Positions 46,600 through 57,444 of a DNA stretch of 64,000 nt are shown here, piece after piece; within the stretch, counting starts at the first letter, position 1, and each line of letters begins with the position of its first letter. The DNA comes from Oleiagrimonas sp963817755 (lineage in GTDB: Bacteria > Pseudomonadota > Gammaproteobacteria > Xanthomonadales > Rhodanobacteraceae), in the NCBI GenBank assembly GCA_963817755.1, contig CAWFPB010000002.1:682001-746000 (forward strand), read 5' to 3'. The translations under genes and the position numbers were made by a program. Under the pieces are notes generated by a model. That model ran no database searches, was not told the DNA's origin, and saw only the letters and a program-made list of their open reading frames with translations.

Positions 46600-48858
46600 C
46601 TAGAGCTTGCGCAGCAGTTCGGGCATCAGAGGGAGGCGCCGGACCCGGATCGTGGTGGCCGCTTCCACTGCGCTGGCCAGGGCTGGCGCCGCCGAGGGCA
46701 TGGCCACCGTGCTGGCGCCGCTGGGCGCATGGTCGGAAGGCACGCTGATCACCTCCACCTCGTGCGGCAGTTGCGCCATGCGCGCCAGCGGATAGCCGCG
46801 CAGGTCCTTTTCCTCCACGCGCCCGTCCACCAGGTGGATGGCCTGGCCCAGGGCCGTGGAAATGCCGTCCAGCGTGGCGCCCTCGGCCTGCGCGCGCAGG
46901 CCCTGCGGATTGACCACGCGGCCGACATCGATCGCGCATACGGCGCGGTGGATGCGCAGCCTGGCACGGCGGACGGAAACCTCGAAGGCGTGTGCGCAGT
47001 AGGCACCGTCCAGATGGTGGAAGGCGATGCCCAGGCCGTGCCCGTTGGTGCGCCGGCGAGACCAATCAATGCGCACGGCTGCCTGCTGAAGCACGTTGGC
47101 CAGGCGTGCGGAGTCCAGGGGGCCGTGGCGGTCCGAGCCCGGCAAGATGCGCGGCGTGCCCAGCAGTTCCATGCGCAGGTCCAGGCGGTCGCGGCGCATC
47201 TGGCGGGCGATCTCGTCGAGGAACATCTGCGTGGCGAAGGCGTCGACCACGTCGGCGCCGCCGCGGCTGGGGCCGCGTGGCAGCGGGCAGTCCAGTTCGT
47301 ACCAGGCTGAGCGGTAGTTGGGCACCATCCCCGCCGGGGGGGCATCGGGATCGGCTTCGGAGGTCCACAGCCGGTCGGCGGGCACGTCACGCCCGGCCAG
47401 GGCCGAGGCGCTGGCTTTGCGCACCGCCCATCCGATGATGCGCCGACGGCGGTCCAGCAACGCCTGCATGCGGTGCACGGCACCGGGGCGGTAGAAATCG
47501 TGCTGCAGGTCCTGCTGGCGGGTCCACACCAGTTTCACCGGCGCGCCCGCGGCCTTGGCCAGGAGCACGGCCTCGGCCAGGAAGTCGTGTTCGAGGCGAC
47601 GGCCGAAGCCGCCGCCGGCACGCGGCACCTCGATGTCGATGCGCGAGGCATCCATGCCGGTCAGACGCTGCACCACGGTCAGGGCCTCCTGCGGGGACTG
47701 CGTGGGCACCACCACTTGCACGCGGTCGGCATCGATGCGCACCAGGCAATTCATGGCCTCGGCGGTGGCGTGGGCCACGAACGGCTGCGAGAAGGTTGCT
47801 TCGACATGGTGCACGGCCTGTTTGGCGGCTGCCTCGAAATCGCCATCCTCGCGTACCAGCCGGGTCGGCACGGCCTGGCTTTGCAGCAAGGCGAGGGCGC
47901 CCTGTTCCAGGGCGTCGGTGGAGGCGTGTGCCGACGAACCCTGGGTCCAGGAGATCTTCAGCGCATCGCGCCCGCGCAGGGCCGACCAGGTGTCGTCGGC
48001 CAGCACCGCCACGCCGTGCGCGATCGGCGTGACGCCGAACGGTTGGTCCGCTTCGGGTTGCAGCTGCAGCACCTTGCGCACGCCGGGGATGGCCAGTGCG
48101 GCGCTGGTGTCGATGCTCTCGAGCGTCCCGTCCGGCCACGGGCAGTGCAGTACCACAGCGGTCAGCGCTTCGGCCATGTGCCGGTCGAGGGCGAACCGCT
48201 GCGCGCCGGTGACCATGGCGCGGGCGTCGACGTCGCCGGCCGGCAAGCCGATGAGACGGAACCGGGCAGGGTCCTTCAGCGGTGGCGGGGATTGCGGTGG
48301 CGCCAGCTTCAGCGCGGGGGCGACCAGGTCGCCGTAGGCGAATTCGCGGCCGTCCGGTGTATGCACCACGCCGTCGCGGCAGGTCAGCCGGGCGGCACCG
48401 ATGCCGCTGCGCTGGGCGGCGGCCTGCAGCAGCAGCCAGCGTGCCAGTGCGCCGGCCTGGCGAAGATCCCGCCAGGCAGCCGGGATGCTGCTGCCGTCTC
48501 CGCTGCGCTGGTGGCCATAGCGCCAGTGCGCCACGCCGTCACGACGGCTGAGGTCCGGCCCCAGCTGTAGGACCTCGACATGCTGCCAGTCGGCATCCAG
48601 TTCCTCGGCGATGATGCGTGGCAGCGAGGTGCGCGTGCCCTCGCCGCAATCGGGGTCGCGTGCGCCGATGATGGTGCGCCCGTCCGGCTCGATGCGCACA
48701 TACGGACCCAGCGCAGTCACCTCGTCGCCGAGCAGGGGCAGCGGAGTGCCGTCGACCTCCTGGGCTCGCGCGTACCTCACGCCGACGATCAGGGCGCCGG
48801 TGGCTCCGGCCATGACCTGCAGGAAGCGGCGCCGCGTCAGGGGCAGGCGATCGCTCAT
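46600..48858 (-). CDS. Molybdopterin-binding subunit of a xanthine dehydrogenase-family oxidoreductase
   Basis: This 752-aa protein is the large molybdenum-cofactor subunit of an isoquinoline 1-oxidoreductase (IorB)-like enzyme. A twin-arginine signal is visible at the start (T-R-R-R-F-L-Q-V), so it is probably exported folded to the periplasm. The cofactor loop G-G-G-F-G-R-R-L-E-H-D-F lies in the middle. Its start overlaps the stop of the [2Fe-2S] subunit gene by four bases (ATGA), so the two are translationally coupled. No FAD subunit gene is present, as expected for the two-subunit type that passes electrons to a cytochrome. The substrate is unknown, probably an N-heterocycle or aldehyde. 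Confidence 0.9.
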   Translation of the reverse strand: MSDRLPLTRRRFLQVMAGATGALIVGVRYARAQEVDGTPLPLLGDEVTALGPYVRIEPDGRTIIGARDPDCGEGTRTSLPRIIAEELDADWQHVEVLQLGPDLSRRDGVAHWRYGHQRSGDGSSIPAAWRDLRQAGALARWLLLQAAAQRSGIGAARLTCRDGVVHTPDGREFAYGDLVAPALKLAPPQSPPPLKDPARFRLIGLPAGDVDARAMVTGAQRFALDRHMAEALTAVVLHCPWPDGTLESIDTSAALAIPGVRKVLQLQPEADQPFGVTPIAHGVAVLADDTWSALRGRDALKISWTQGSSAHASTDALEQGALALLQSQAVPTRLVREDGDFEAAAKQAVHHVEATFSQPFVAHATAEAMNCLVRIDADRVQVVVPTQSPQEALTVVQRLTGMDASRIDIEVPRAGGGFGRRLEHDFLAEAVLLAKAAGAPVKLVWTRQQDLQHDFYRPGAVHRMQALLDRRRRIIGWAVRKASASALAGRDVPADRLWTSEADPDAPPAGMVPNYRSAWYELDCPLPRGPSRGGADVVDAFATQMFLDEIARQMRRDRLDLRMELLGTPRILPGSDRHGPLDSARLANVLQQAAVRIDWSRRRTNGHGLGIAFHHLDGAYCAHAFEVSVRRARLRIHRAVCAIDVGRVVNPQGLRAQAEGATLDGISTALGQAIHLVDGRVEEKDLRGYPLARMAQLPHEVEVISVPSDHAPSGASTVAMPSAAPALASAVEAATTIRVRRLPLMPELLRKL

Positions 48859-49391
48859 GGCGATGCCTTGTCCTTGCGCAGCAGCGCTGCGGCGCGGTGG
48901 ATGGCGCGGCGGATGCGCGGCTGGCTGCCGCAGCGGCACAGGTTGGGCAGGGCGTCGATGTCCGCGTCCGTCGGCACGCGCTGGCGGCGCAGCAGGTCGG
49001 CGGCGGCCATCAGCCAGCCCGGCTGGCAGAAGCCGCACAGGATGGCGTCCTCGTCGACCCAGGCCTGCTGCAGCGCGTGCAGGCTTGCGTCAGGTCCCGC
49101 CAGGCCCTCGACCGTGGTCACGTGCAGGCCGGCCAGGGTGTCCATGCTGCGCTCGCAGGCCAGCGCACGCTTGCCGTCGACCAGCACGGTGCAGGCGCCG
49201 CAGGTGCCGCTGTCGCAGCCGTACTTGCAGCCGGTCAGTCGCAGCGTGTCGCGCAGGTACCACAGCAGCGGCATGCCGGGATCACCGACATGGGTGAACG
49301 ACTCGCCGTTGATGAGGAGGGTGATCCCCTGGCGCGGCGGGACCGGGGCGATGTCATCGTTGGAAGGGGGCGGGACGGGTTGCGCTTGCAC
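48855..49391 (-). CDS. [2Fe-2S] iron-sulfur subunit of a xanthine dehydrogenase-family oxidoreductase
   Basis: This 178-aa protein carries both iron-sulfur clusters of the molybdenum hydroxylase. The plant-ferredoxin-type cluster uses C55, C59, C64 and C67 (C-K-Y-G-C then G-T-C-G-A-C), with another Cys at 79. The second, helical cluster uses C119, C122, C152 and C154 (C-G-F-C and C-R-C-G). It passes electrons from the molybdenum site to an external acceptor. It overlaps the large-subunit gene by four bases and follows an amino-acid permease gene by 51 bp. Confidence 0.95.
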   Translation of the reverse strand: MQAQPVPPPSNDDIAPVPPRQGITLLINGESFTHVGDPGMPLLWYLRDTLRLTGCKYGCDSGTCGACTVLVDGKRALACERSMDTLAGLHVTTVEGLAGPDASLHALQQAWVDEDAILCGFCQPGWLMAAADLLRRQRVPTDADIDALPNLCRCGSQPRIRRAIHRAAALLRKDKASP

Positions 49392-49442
49392 GGTGGGATG
49401 CGTTCGGGTCCAGGTGGGTTGATTCTTGCAGAGCCGGGCCGA

Positions 49443-50774
49443 TCAGTGCCTGAACCGGTGATTCCAGACCAGGTAGACCGGAATCCCGGCGGCGATGATC
49501 AGCAGCCCGATGCCCACGTGCCCGGGGCGCGTGAACACCAGGATGCCCACGATCACCGCCACCGTGGCGATGAAGGCCAGCGGCGTGAGCGGATACAGCG
49601 GCGTGCGGTAGGCGCTGTCCACGCCGGCGCGGTGCCGGCGGTACCAGAACAGCGCCGCCACCGCGGCGGCATAGCCCAGCCAGTCGCCGACCGTGGAATA
49701 GTCCAGCAACTGGTTGTAGGTGCCCGACAGGCTCAAGGTCACGGCCCAGGCGGCGACCAGCAGCAGGGCGCGTCGCGGCACGTGCCAGCGCGGGTCGATG
49801 CGCGCCACGGCGTGGAAGAACGCGCCATCCGCGCCCATGGCCTGGAACACGCGCGCGCTGCCGATCAGGGCGATGTTGCAGTAGCCGAAGGTGGAGATGG
49901 CGATGCCCGCGGCGATCAGGCGCCGGCCGTCCTCGCCGAGCACGCGCGCCATGACGTCGGCGGCCGGGGTCGCGCTGGCGCCCAGTCCGGCATGGCCCAG
50001 GGCGCTCATGTAGGCGATGTTGACCAGCACGTAGACGACCAGCACCAGGCCCATGCCCAGGCCTAGCGCACGCGGCAGGTTGCGCGCCGGGTCGCGGACC
50101 TCGCCGGCAATGGTGTTGACGTAGGCGAAGCCGCCGTAGGAGAACAGCACCGGCAACAGGGCGCCCGCGATGGCCCAGCGCGGCAACGCGGTCTTGGTGG
50201 TGTCGGCGGCGAAGGCCGCGCCCAGGTGGCCGTGGCCGGCCCAGGCGATGCCCACCGCCACCAGGATCGCGACTGCCAGCAGCTTGAGCAGCGTGAACAG
50301 GTTCTGCACGATCGCGCCGGCACGGATGCCGAACACGTTGATGCCGGTCAGCAGCACGATGGCGCCGATGCCCACCGGGCGAGACAGGTTTTCGGGCAGG
50401 CCCGTCGCCACGCAGGCGTAGCGGCCGAAGATCATGCCGACCGCGGCGATGCTGCCGGAGAAATTGACCATCAGCATGGTCCAGCCGAACAGGAACGCCG
50501 GCAGCGGGCCGAACGCCTCGCGCAGGTACACGTAGCTGCCGCCCGCCTGCGGCCGCCGGGCGCCCAGCTCGGCAAAGCACAGCGCGCCGGCCAGGGTCAG
50601 CAAGCCACCGACGATCCACAGCACCAGCACTTGCGTGCCCGAGTGCGTGCGCTGGGCCACCGTGGACGGATTGACGAAGATGCCGCCGCCGATGACGCCG
50701 CCGATGACCATCGCCGCCGCGGATGCGGCGCCGAGTCGGCGCAGGTAGCCGGTGCCGCGTGCTGGATCGGACAT
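49443..50774 (-). CDS. APC-family amino-acid permease
   Basis: This 443-aa inner-membrane transporter has about 12 hydrophobic segments. The first, A-A-M-V-I-G-G-V-I-G-G-G-I-F-V, carries the G-x-G-x-G-I-F-style motif of the amino acid-polyamine-organocation superfamily. It probably imports or exchanges an amino acid or amine; the substrate is not readable. The start M-S-D-P-A-R-G-T was chosen, since the ORF extends 16 residues further without family similarity. It lies 83 bp after the PhzF-family gene and 51 bp before the oxidoreductase genes on the same strand, so a small operon is possible. Confidence 0.9.
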   Translation of the reverse strand: MSDPARGTGYLRRLGAASAAAMVIGGVIGGGIFVNPSTVAQRTHSGTQVLVLWIVGGLLTLAGALCFAELGARRPQAGGSYVYLREAFGPLPAFLFGWTMLMVNFSGSIAAVGMIFGRYACVATGLPENLSRPVGIGAIVLLTGINVFGIRAGAIVQNLFTLLKLLAVAILVAVGIAWAGHGHLGAAFAADTTKTALPRWAIAGALLPVLFSYGGFAYVNTIAGEVRDPARNLPRALGLGMGLVLVVYVLVNIAYMSALGHAGLGASATPAADVMARVLGEDGRRLIAAGIAISTFGYCNIALIGSARVFQAMGADGAFFHAVARIDPRWHVPRRALLLVAAWAVTLSLSGTYNQLLDYSTVGDWLGYAAAVAALFWYRRHRAGVDSAYRTPLYPLTPLAFIATVAVIVGILVFTRPGHVGIGLLIIAAGIPVYLVWNHRFRH

Positions 50775-50857
50775 GGACGGGTGCTCTCCCGGACGTTCGC
50801 CCCAGCATGCGGTGCCGCGCACTGCGCGGCAACCGTGCCGTGCCCTGCCGTCCCGGT

Positions 50858-51733
50858 TCAGAAGTGGAAGCGGCCCTCGGCCACGACCACGCAGCGCCCG
50901 CCGATGGCCACGCGTCCTTCGGCGTCCACGACGACCTCGACACGGCCGTCGCGGCCCACTTCGCGGCCCTGGCTGGCGGTGTAGTGCAGCGGGCAGGTCT
51001 CGCGTCCGTCCAGTTCATGCAGGTAGGCGCCGATGGCGGCGTTGGCGCTTCCGGTGACCGGATCCTCGGGAATGCCGTCGGCGGGACAGAACGCTCGCAC
51101 CGCCATGTCCATGCCGGTGCCGGCCCCTTCCCCACGACCGAACACGCACGCGCCGACCGCGTCCAGCTCCAGGCACAGCGCGGCCACCGTCGCCATGTCC
51201 GGCTGCAGCGCACGCACCGCGGCGGCATCGGCGAGTTCGCCGGTCAGCCAGGTCGGACCGTTGCAGATCGAGCGCGGATCGCGCACGAAGGATGCGCCGA
51301 GCGCGGCACCCAGGGCATCCATATCGGCGGCGTCCAGATGCTCGATGCGCGCCGGTGGCGCCTGCACGCGGATCACGCGGGTGTCGCCTACGCCTTCCAC
51401 CTGCACCGGCAGCCGCCCGGCGGCGCATTCCTGCACCAGGGCGGTTTTCGCCGCGTCCACCAGGCCGCAGGCCTGCGCCACGTACGCGCTGCCGACGCTG
51501 GGATGGCCGGCGAAGGGCAGTTCCTGGCGCGGTGTGAAGATGCGCACGCGGTAGTCGGCCTGCGCGTCCGTCGGCGGCAGCAGGAAGGTGGTCTCGGAAA
51601 AGTTGGTCCAGGTGGCGATGCGCTGCATGGTCGCCGCGTCCAGGTCGGCGGCGTCGGCGATCACCGCCAGCGGGTTGCCCAGCAGCGGCGTGTCGGTGAA
51701 GACGTCGATCTCGTAGTAGCGTCGTGCGGTCAT
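50858..51733 (-). CDS. PhzF-family isomerase/phenazine biosynthesis-like protein
   Basis: This 291-aa protein has the PhzF-type diaminopimelate epimerase fold. It shows the opening Y-Y-E-I-D-V-F-T-D-T-P-L-L-G-N-P-L-A-V, then N-F-S-E-T-T-F with the likely catalytic E47. P-F-A-G-H-P-S-V-G-S-A and, near the end, E-D-P-V-T-G-S-A-N-A complete the pattern. These are the family hallmarks. Nothing else of a phenazine pathway is nearby, so the name should be read as a fold label. The minus-strand frame stays open far upstream, but the family start is clearly M-T-A-R-R-Y-Y at 51733. It is divergent from lysAC. Confidence 0.92.
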   Translation of the reverse strand: MTARRYYEIDVFTDTPLLGNPLAVIADAADLDAATMQRIATWTNFSETTFLLPPTDAQADYRVRIFTPRQELPFAGHPSVGSAYVAQACGLVDAAKTALVQECAAGRLPVQVEGVGDTRVIRVQAPPARIEHLDAADMDALGAALGASFVRDPRSICNGPTWLTGELADAAAVRALQPDMATVAALCLELDAVGACVFGRGEGAGTGMDMAVRAFCPADGIPEDPVTGSANAAIGAYLHELDGRETCPLHYTASQGREVGRDGRVEVVVDAEGRVAIGGRCVVVAEGRFHF

Positions 51734-51910
51734 GGCGGGCAGGGGTGTGGGATGGGCATACAATACACGCCGTCGCCCACGGTCAGGACATGGCCCGCGT
51801 TCGGCCACCTGCGCGTCATGTGCAACCGCCATATGTGAAGCGATTGCGTTTTGCCCGTCAGCGGGCACACTGGCCTGATCCTCCATTCCCGATCCGATCG
51901 ACGAATATCC

Positions 51911-54507
51911 GTGAACCCATCCGTTTCCACGCTGCCTGCCGACGCCCCCTGGGTGGTCATGAAGTTCGGCGGCACCAGCGTCGCCCGCGTCGAGGGCTGG
52001 CGCAACATCCGCGAGCTGGCTGCCTCGCGCCGCGCCGAGGGCGCGCGCGTGCTGCTGGTGGTGTCCGCCCTGGCCGGGGTGACCGATGCACTCAAATCGC
52101 TGTGCGCGGAAACGGACGCGGTGGCGCGCGAGGCGGCCGCGCAGGCGATCGCCGAACGCCATCACGAGCTGGCGGCGAAGATGGGAATCGATCTTCCCGA
52201 TCGCGTGTCCACGCACCTGGACCGCCTGCGCGCGCTGGCGCGCGAAGGCGCCGAGGGCGAGGCGCTGCTGGGCTGGAAGGCCCAGGTGCAATCGCACGGC
52301 GAACTGCTGTCCAGTGCCCTGGGCGCGGCGTTCCTCAGCGCGCAGGATCTGGCCACGCAGTGGGTCGATTCGCGCGCCTGCCTGCACGCGGTCACGCTGC
52401 CCAACCAGAACGCGCGCACGCGCATGCTCTCGGCGACCGTGGATGCCGCGCCGGATGCGACCCTGGCCGCCGAACTGGCCGCGCAGGGCGAGGTGCTGAT
52501 CGCGCAGGGTTTCATCGCGCGCGACGGGGAGGGCCGCTGCGTGCTGCTGGGCCGCGGCGGTTCGGACACCTCGGCGGCCTACTACGGCGCGCTGCTGAAT
52601 GCTTCGCGGGTGGAGATCTGGACCGATGTCGCCGGCATGTTCAGCGCCAACCCGCGTCAGGTGCCGGGCGCGCGCCTGCTGCGCCGGCTCGACTACGAGG
52701 AAGCGCAGGAAATCGCCACCACCGGGGCCAAGGTGCTGCACCCGCGATGCCTGTCGCCGTTGCGCACCCCGCGCGTGCCGCTGTGGATCAAGGACACCCA
52801 CCAGCCGCAGCTGGAGGGCACCGAAATCGGCCCGCAGGCGCGCGAGAGTGCACCCAGCGTCAAGGCGATCTCCACCCGCTCGGGCATCACCCTGGTGTCG
52901 ATGGAATCGGTGGGCATGTGGCAGCAGGTCGGCTTCCTGGCCGAGGTGTTCGACGCCTTTCGCCGCCACGGCCTCTCGGTGGACCTGATCGGTTCGGCCG
53001 AGACCAACGTCACCGTGTCGCTGGACCCGACCGAGAACCTGCTCGATTCCGATGCCGTCGCGGCGCTGGCCACCGACCTGGCGAAGATCTGCCGAGTCAA
53101 GGTGATCGCACCGTGCGCGGCGGTGACCCTGGTCGGGCGCGGCATGCGCTCGATGCTGCACCAGCTCTCGCCGGTGCTGGCCGAGTTCGGCCAGTTGCGC
53201 GTGCACCTGATCTCGCAGTCGTCCAACAACCTCAACCTGACCTTCGTGGTCGACGAGGACGTGGTCGATTCGCTGCTGCCGCGCCTGCACGAACTGCTGG
53301 TACGTGCCGGCAGCCTGCGCTCCGACGACGCGCAGCTGTTCGGCCCCAGCTGGCAGGCGCTGTACGGTGGCGGCGAGCAGGGCGTGGCGCCGGACTGGTG
53401 GCGCGGCGAGCGCGATCGCCTGCTGCAGCTGGCCGCCGAGCGCAGCCCGCGCTACGTCTATCACCTGCCCACGGTGCGCGAACGCATTGCGGGGCTGGTC
53501 GGTCTGGAGTCGGTCGACCGGCTGTATTACGCGGTCAAGGCCAACACCCATCCGCGCATCCTGCAGGTGGCCGCCGAGGCGGGGTTCGGCCTGGAGTGCG
53601 TCTCGCCGGGCGAGCTGGCGGCCGCGCGCGCGGCCGCGCCCGCCGCGCCGCGTCTGTTCACGCCCAACTTCGCCCGACGCGAGGACTATGTCGTCGCGCT
53701 GGAAGACGGCGCCATGGTCACGCTGGACGGTCTGCATCCGCTCGAACACTGGGGCGTCCTGTTCGCTGGGCGCGACATCATGCTGCGCGTGGACCTGGGC
53801 CGCGGCCTGGGCCACCACCAGAAGGTGCGCACCGGCGGCAGCGGTTCCAAGTTCGGCCTGCCGCTGGACCAGCTCGACGCCTTCCTGGAACTGGCCCGCA
53901 CGCACGACGTGCGCGTGCGCGGCCTGCACGCGCACCTGGGCTCGGGCATCCTCGACGCCGGCCACTGGAGCGAAGTCCTCGGACAGCTGGCCTCGCTGGC
54001 CGAGCGCATCGGCAGCATCGAGGTCCTCAACATCGGCGGCGGCCTGGGCGTGCCTTCGCATCCGGGCGAGCGGCCGCTGGACCTGGGGGCGCTGGATGCC
54101 GCGCTGGCCACGGTGCGGGCCGCCTATCCGCAGTTCCAGCTGTGGATGGAGCCGGGACGCTACCTGGTGGCCGAGGCCGGCGTCTTGCTGGCGCGGGTGA
54201 CCCAGGACAAGCGCAAGGGCGCGCACCACTACCTGGGCCTGGACGCCGGCATGCACAACCTGATCCGCCCGGCGCTGTACGAGGCCTGGCACGACATCGC
54301 CAATCTCACGCGCCTGGACGCCGAGCCCACCACGCTGTACCAGGTGGTCGGCCCGATCTGCGAGACCGGCGATATCCTCGGCAACGACCGCCGCCTGCCC
54401 GAATCGCACGAAGGCGACGTGATGCTGATCGCCCAGGCCGGGGCCTACGGCGCGGTGATGGCTTCCCATTACAATCTGCGCGAACGTGCCGACGAGATCG
54501 TGATCGA

Positions 54508-54511
<4 letters not shown>
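51911..54511 (+). CDS. lysAC: Bifunctional aspartate kinase / diaminopimelate decarboxylase
   Basis: This 866-aa fusion catalyses the first and last steps of lysine synthesis: phosphorylation of aspartate and decarboxylation of meso-diaminopimelate. The kinase half (about 1-460) begins K-F-G-G-T-S-V at 18-24 and includes ACT-type regulatory sequence. The decarboxylase half (about 470-866) has the PLP lysine K543 in Y-A-V-K-A-N-T-H-P, then H-L-G-S-G-I and G-G-G-L-G-V-P. The fusion is typical of Xanthomonadaceae and relatives. GTG at 51911 was taken as start; a TTG at 51851 and internal sites are alternatives. The stop overlaps the murL start (ATGA), so the genes are coupled. Confidence 0.95.
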
Positions 54512-55843
<1,332 letters not shown>

Positions 55844-55863
<20 letters not shown>

Positions 55864-57199
55864 GGGGCGGCGCGTCGCCGTCTGGGGCGCTGGCCGCGAA
55901 GGGCATGCGACGCTTCGCGTGCTGCGTGAACGCCTGCCGGGCCAGCCGTTGACCCTGTTCTGCCGCGAGGGCGAGGCGGACGACATCGTTGCCGATGAAG
56001 CCTTGACGATCCGTTACCAGGCGCCCGACGCCGGCGCGTTGATCGCGTTCGACGTGGTGGTGAAATCGCCGGGCATTTCACCTTATGTACCTGAGATCCG
56101 GGCCGCCCGCATGCGCGGCACCGAGTTCACCTCCGGCACCTCGTTGTGGTTCGGCGAGCGCCCCGACGCGCGCGTGATCGGCATCACCGGCACCAAGGGC
56201 AAGAGCACCGCCTCGGCCATCACCGCGCACCTGGCGCGCGCGCTCGGCGTGCGCACCGCGCTGGCCGGCAACATCGGCCTGCCGCTGCTGGAGTTGCTGG
56301 ATGTGCAGGCCGACCTGTGGGTGGTGGAACTGTCCAGCTTCCAGACCGGCGAGGCCGGGCCGCTGGAGATCGGCGTGGTCACCAGCCTTTTCCAGGATCA
56401 CCTGGACTGGCACGGCACGCTGGCGCACTACGTCGCCGACAAGCTCAAGCTGGCCGATGCCGCGCGCACGCTGCTGGTCAATGCCACCCAGCCCGACCTG
56501 CTGGCGCGCACCGAGGCGCATCCGCAGCGCATCGGCTTCGGCGCGGCCGAAGGCTGGCACGTGGCCGACGGCGCCATCCACCGCGGCACGCAGCGCCTGT
56601 TCGAACTTGCCGAGCTGCCGGCCCCGGGCATGCACAACGCCCTCAACGCCTGCGCCGCGCTGGCCGCGCTGGAGCAGGCCGGGCTGGACGCCGTGGCCGC
56701 GGCGCCCGCGCTGGCGTCGTTCCGACCCTTGCCGCATCGCCTGCAGACGCTGGGCGAGCAGGGCGGCATCACCTGGATCAACGATTCCATCAGCACCACC
56801 CCGTCCGCCGCCCTTGCGGCGCTGCGCAGCCTGGACGGGCGTCGCGTGGTCCCGATCCTGGGTGGCCACGAGCGCGGCGTGGACTGGTCGGTGGTGGCCG
56901 GCGCGCTGGCCGAACGGCCGCCGCATGCGCTGGTGGTGCAGGGCGCCAATCGTGCGCGCATCCTCGATGCGCTGCGCACGGCCGGCGTCGGCTGCCCGCT
57001 GCTCGAAACGGACGACCTGGAGTCTGCCGTGGCCTGCGCGCGCCAGGCGCTGCCCGACGGCGGCACGGTGCTGCTCTCGCCCGGCGCGCCCAGCTTCGAC
57101 CAGTTCCGCGACTACACCGAACGCGGCCGCCGCTTCGCCGAACTGGCCGGCTTCGACCCCGCGCGCATCGCCAGTATCGAAGGCCTGGGCGTGGCTTGA
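55844..57199 (+). CDS. murD2: MurD2, UDP-MurNAc-L-alanine--L-glutamate ligase
   Basis: This 451-aa Mur ligase adds L-Glu (not D-Glu) to UDP-MurNAc-L-Ala with ATP. The UDP-sugar-binding start is V-A-V-W-G-A-G-R-E-G at 11-20. The ATP loop is G-T-K-G-K-S-T at 116-122. S-F-Q-D-H-L-D-W-H-G gives the typical MurD-like metal-binding region, and a C-terminal domain follows. Pairing with murL shows that it is the L-Glu-specific form and not the usual MurD. It overlaps murL by 20 bp and is the last gene of the lysAC unit. Confidence 0.93.
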
Positions 57200-57215
57200 C
57201 GTCCATTTCTCCGGC

Positions 57216-57326
57216 GTAGCCCGGACAAGGCCGAAGGCCGCCTCCGGGGTCCGGGCCATGTTGCCCGGCGGTGCGACGGGATGCATCGCCGCGCATGCCC
57301 CGGATGCGCTTCGCTTATCCGGGCTG
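57216..57326. repeat. REP-like inverted pair of intergenic hairpins
   Basis: Two units of the GTAGCCCGGA...TCCGGG type lie in opposite orientation about 50 bp apart. Unit 1 (57217-57249) has CCCGGA and TCCGGG arms around AAGGCCGAAGGCCGC. Unit 2 (57297-57326) read on the other strand begins CAGCCCGGATAAGCGAAGCG and ends CATCCGGGG. Such elements are common in Xanthomonadales and Pseudomonas intergenic DNA. Confidence 0.6.
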
Positions 57327-57384
57327 CGGGAAGCCTACGGAAATGCATGATGGTCCCGGGTCCGAGCCCGAGTCCCGAGTCCCG

Positions 57385-57420
57385 AAAAAAAACGGGCGGC
57401 CCGTCGCCGGACCGCCCGTT
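57385..57420 (-). terminator. Intrinsic terminator of the M13 peptidase gene
   Basis: On the minus strand AACGGGCGG pairs with CCGCCCGTT around a 12-nt loop and is followed by a run of eight T. It ends transcription from 59580. Confidence 0.93.
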
Positions 57421-57444
57421 GGCGTTACGCCACGTGCGCAGGTC

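Noticed and set aside
50858..54469. A 1203-codon minus-strand frame
   Set aside because: Only the last 291 codons are a gene (PhzF family). The rest is antisense to lysAC and ends well before any start with a ribosome-binding site.
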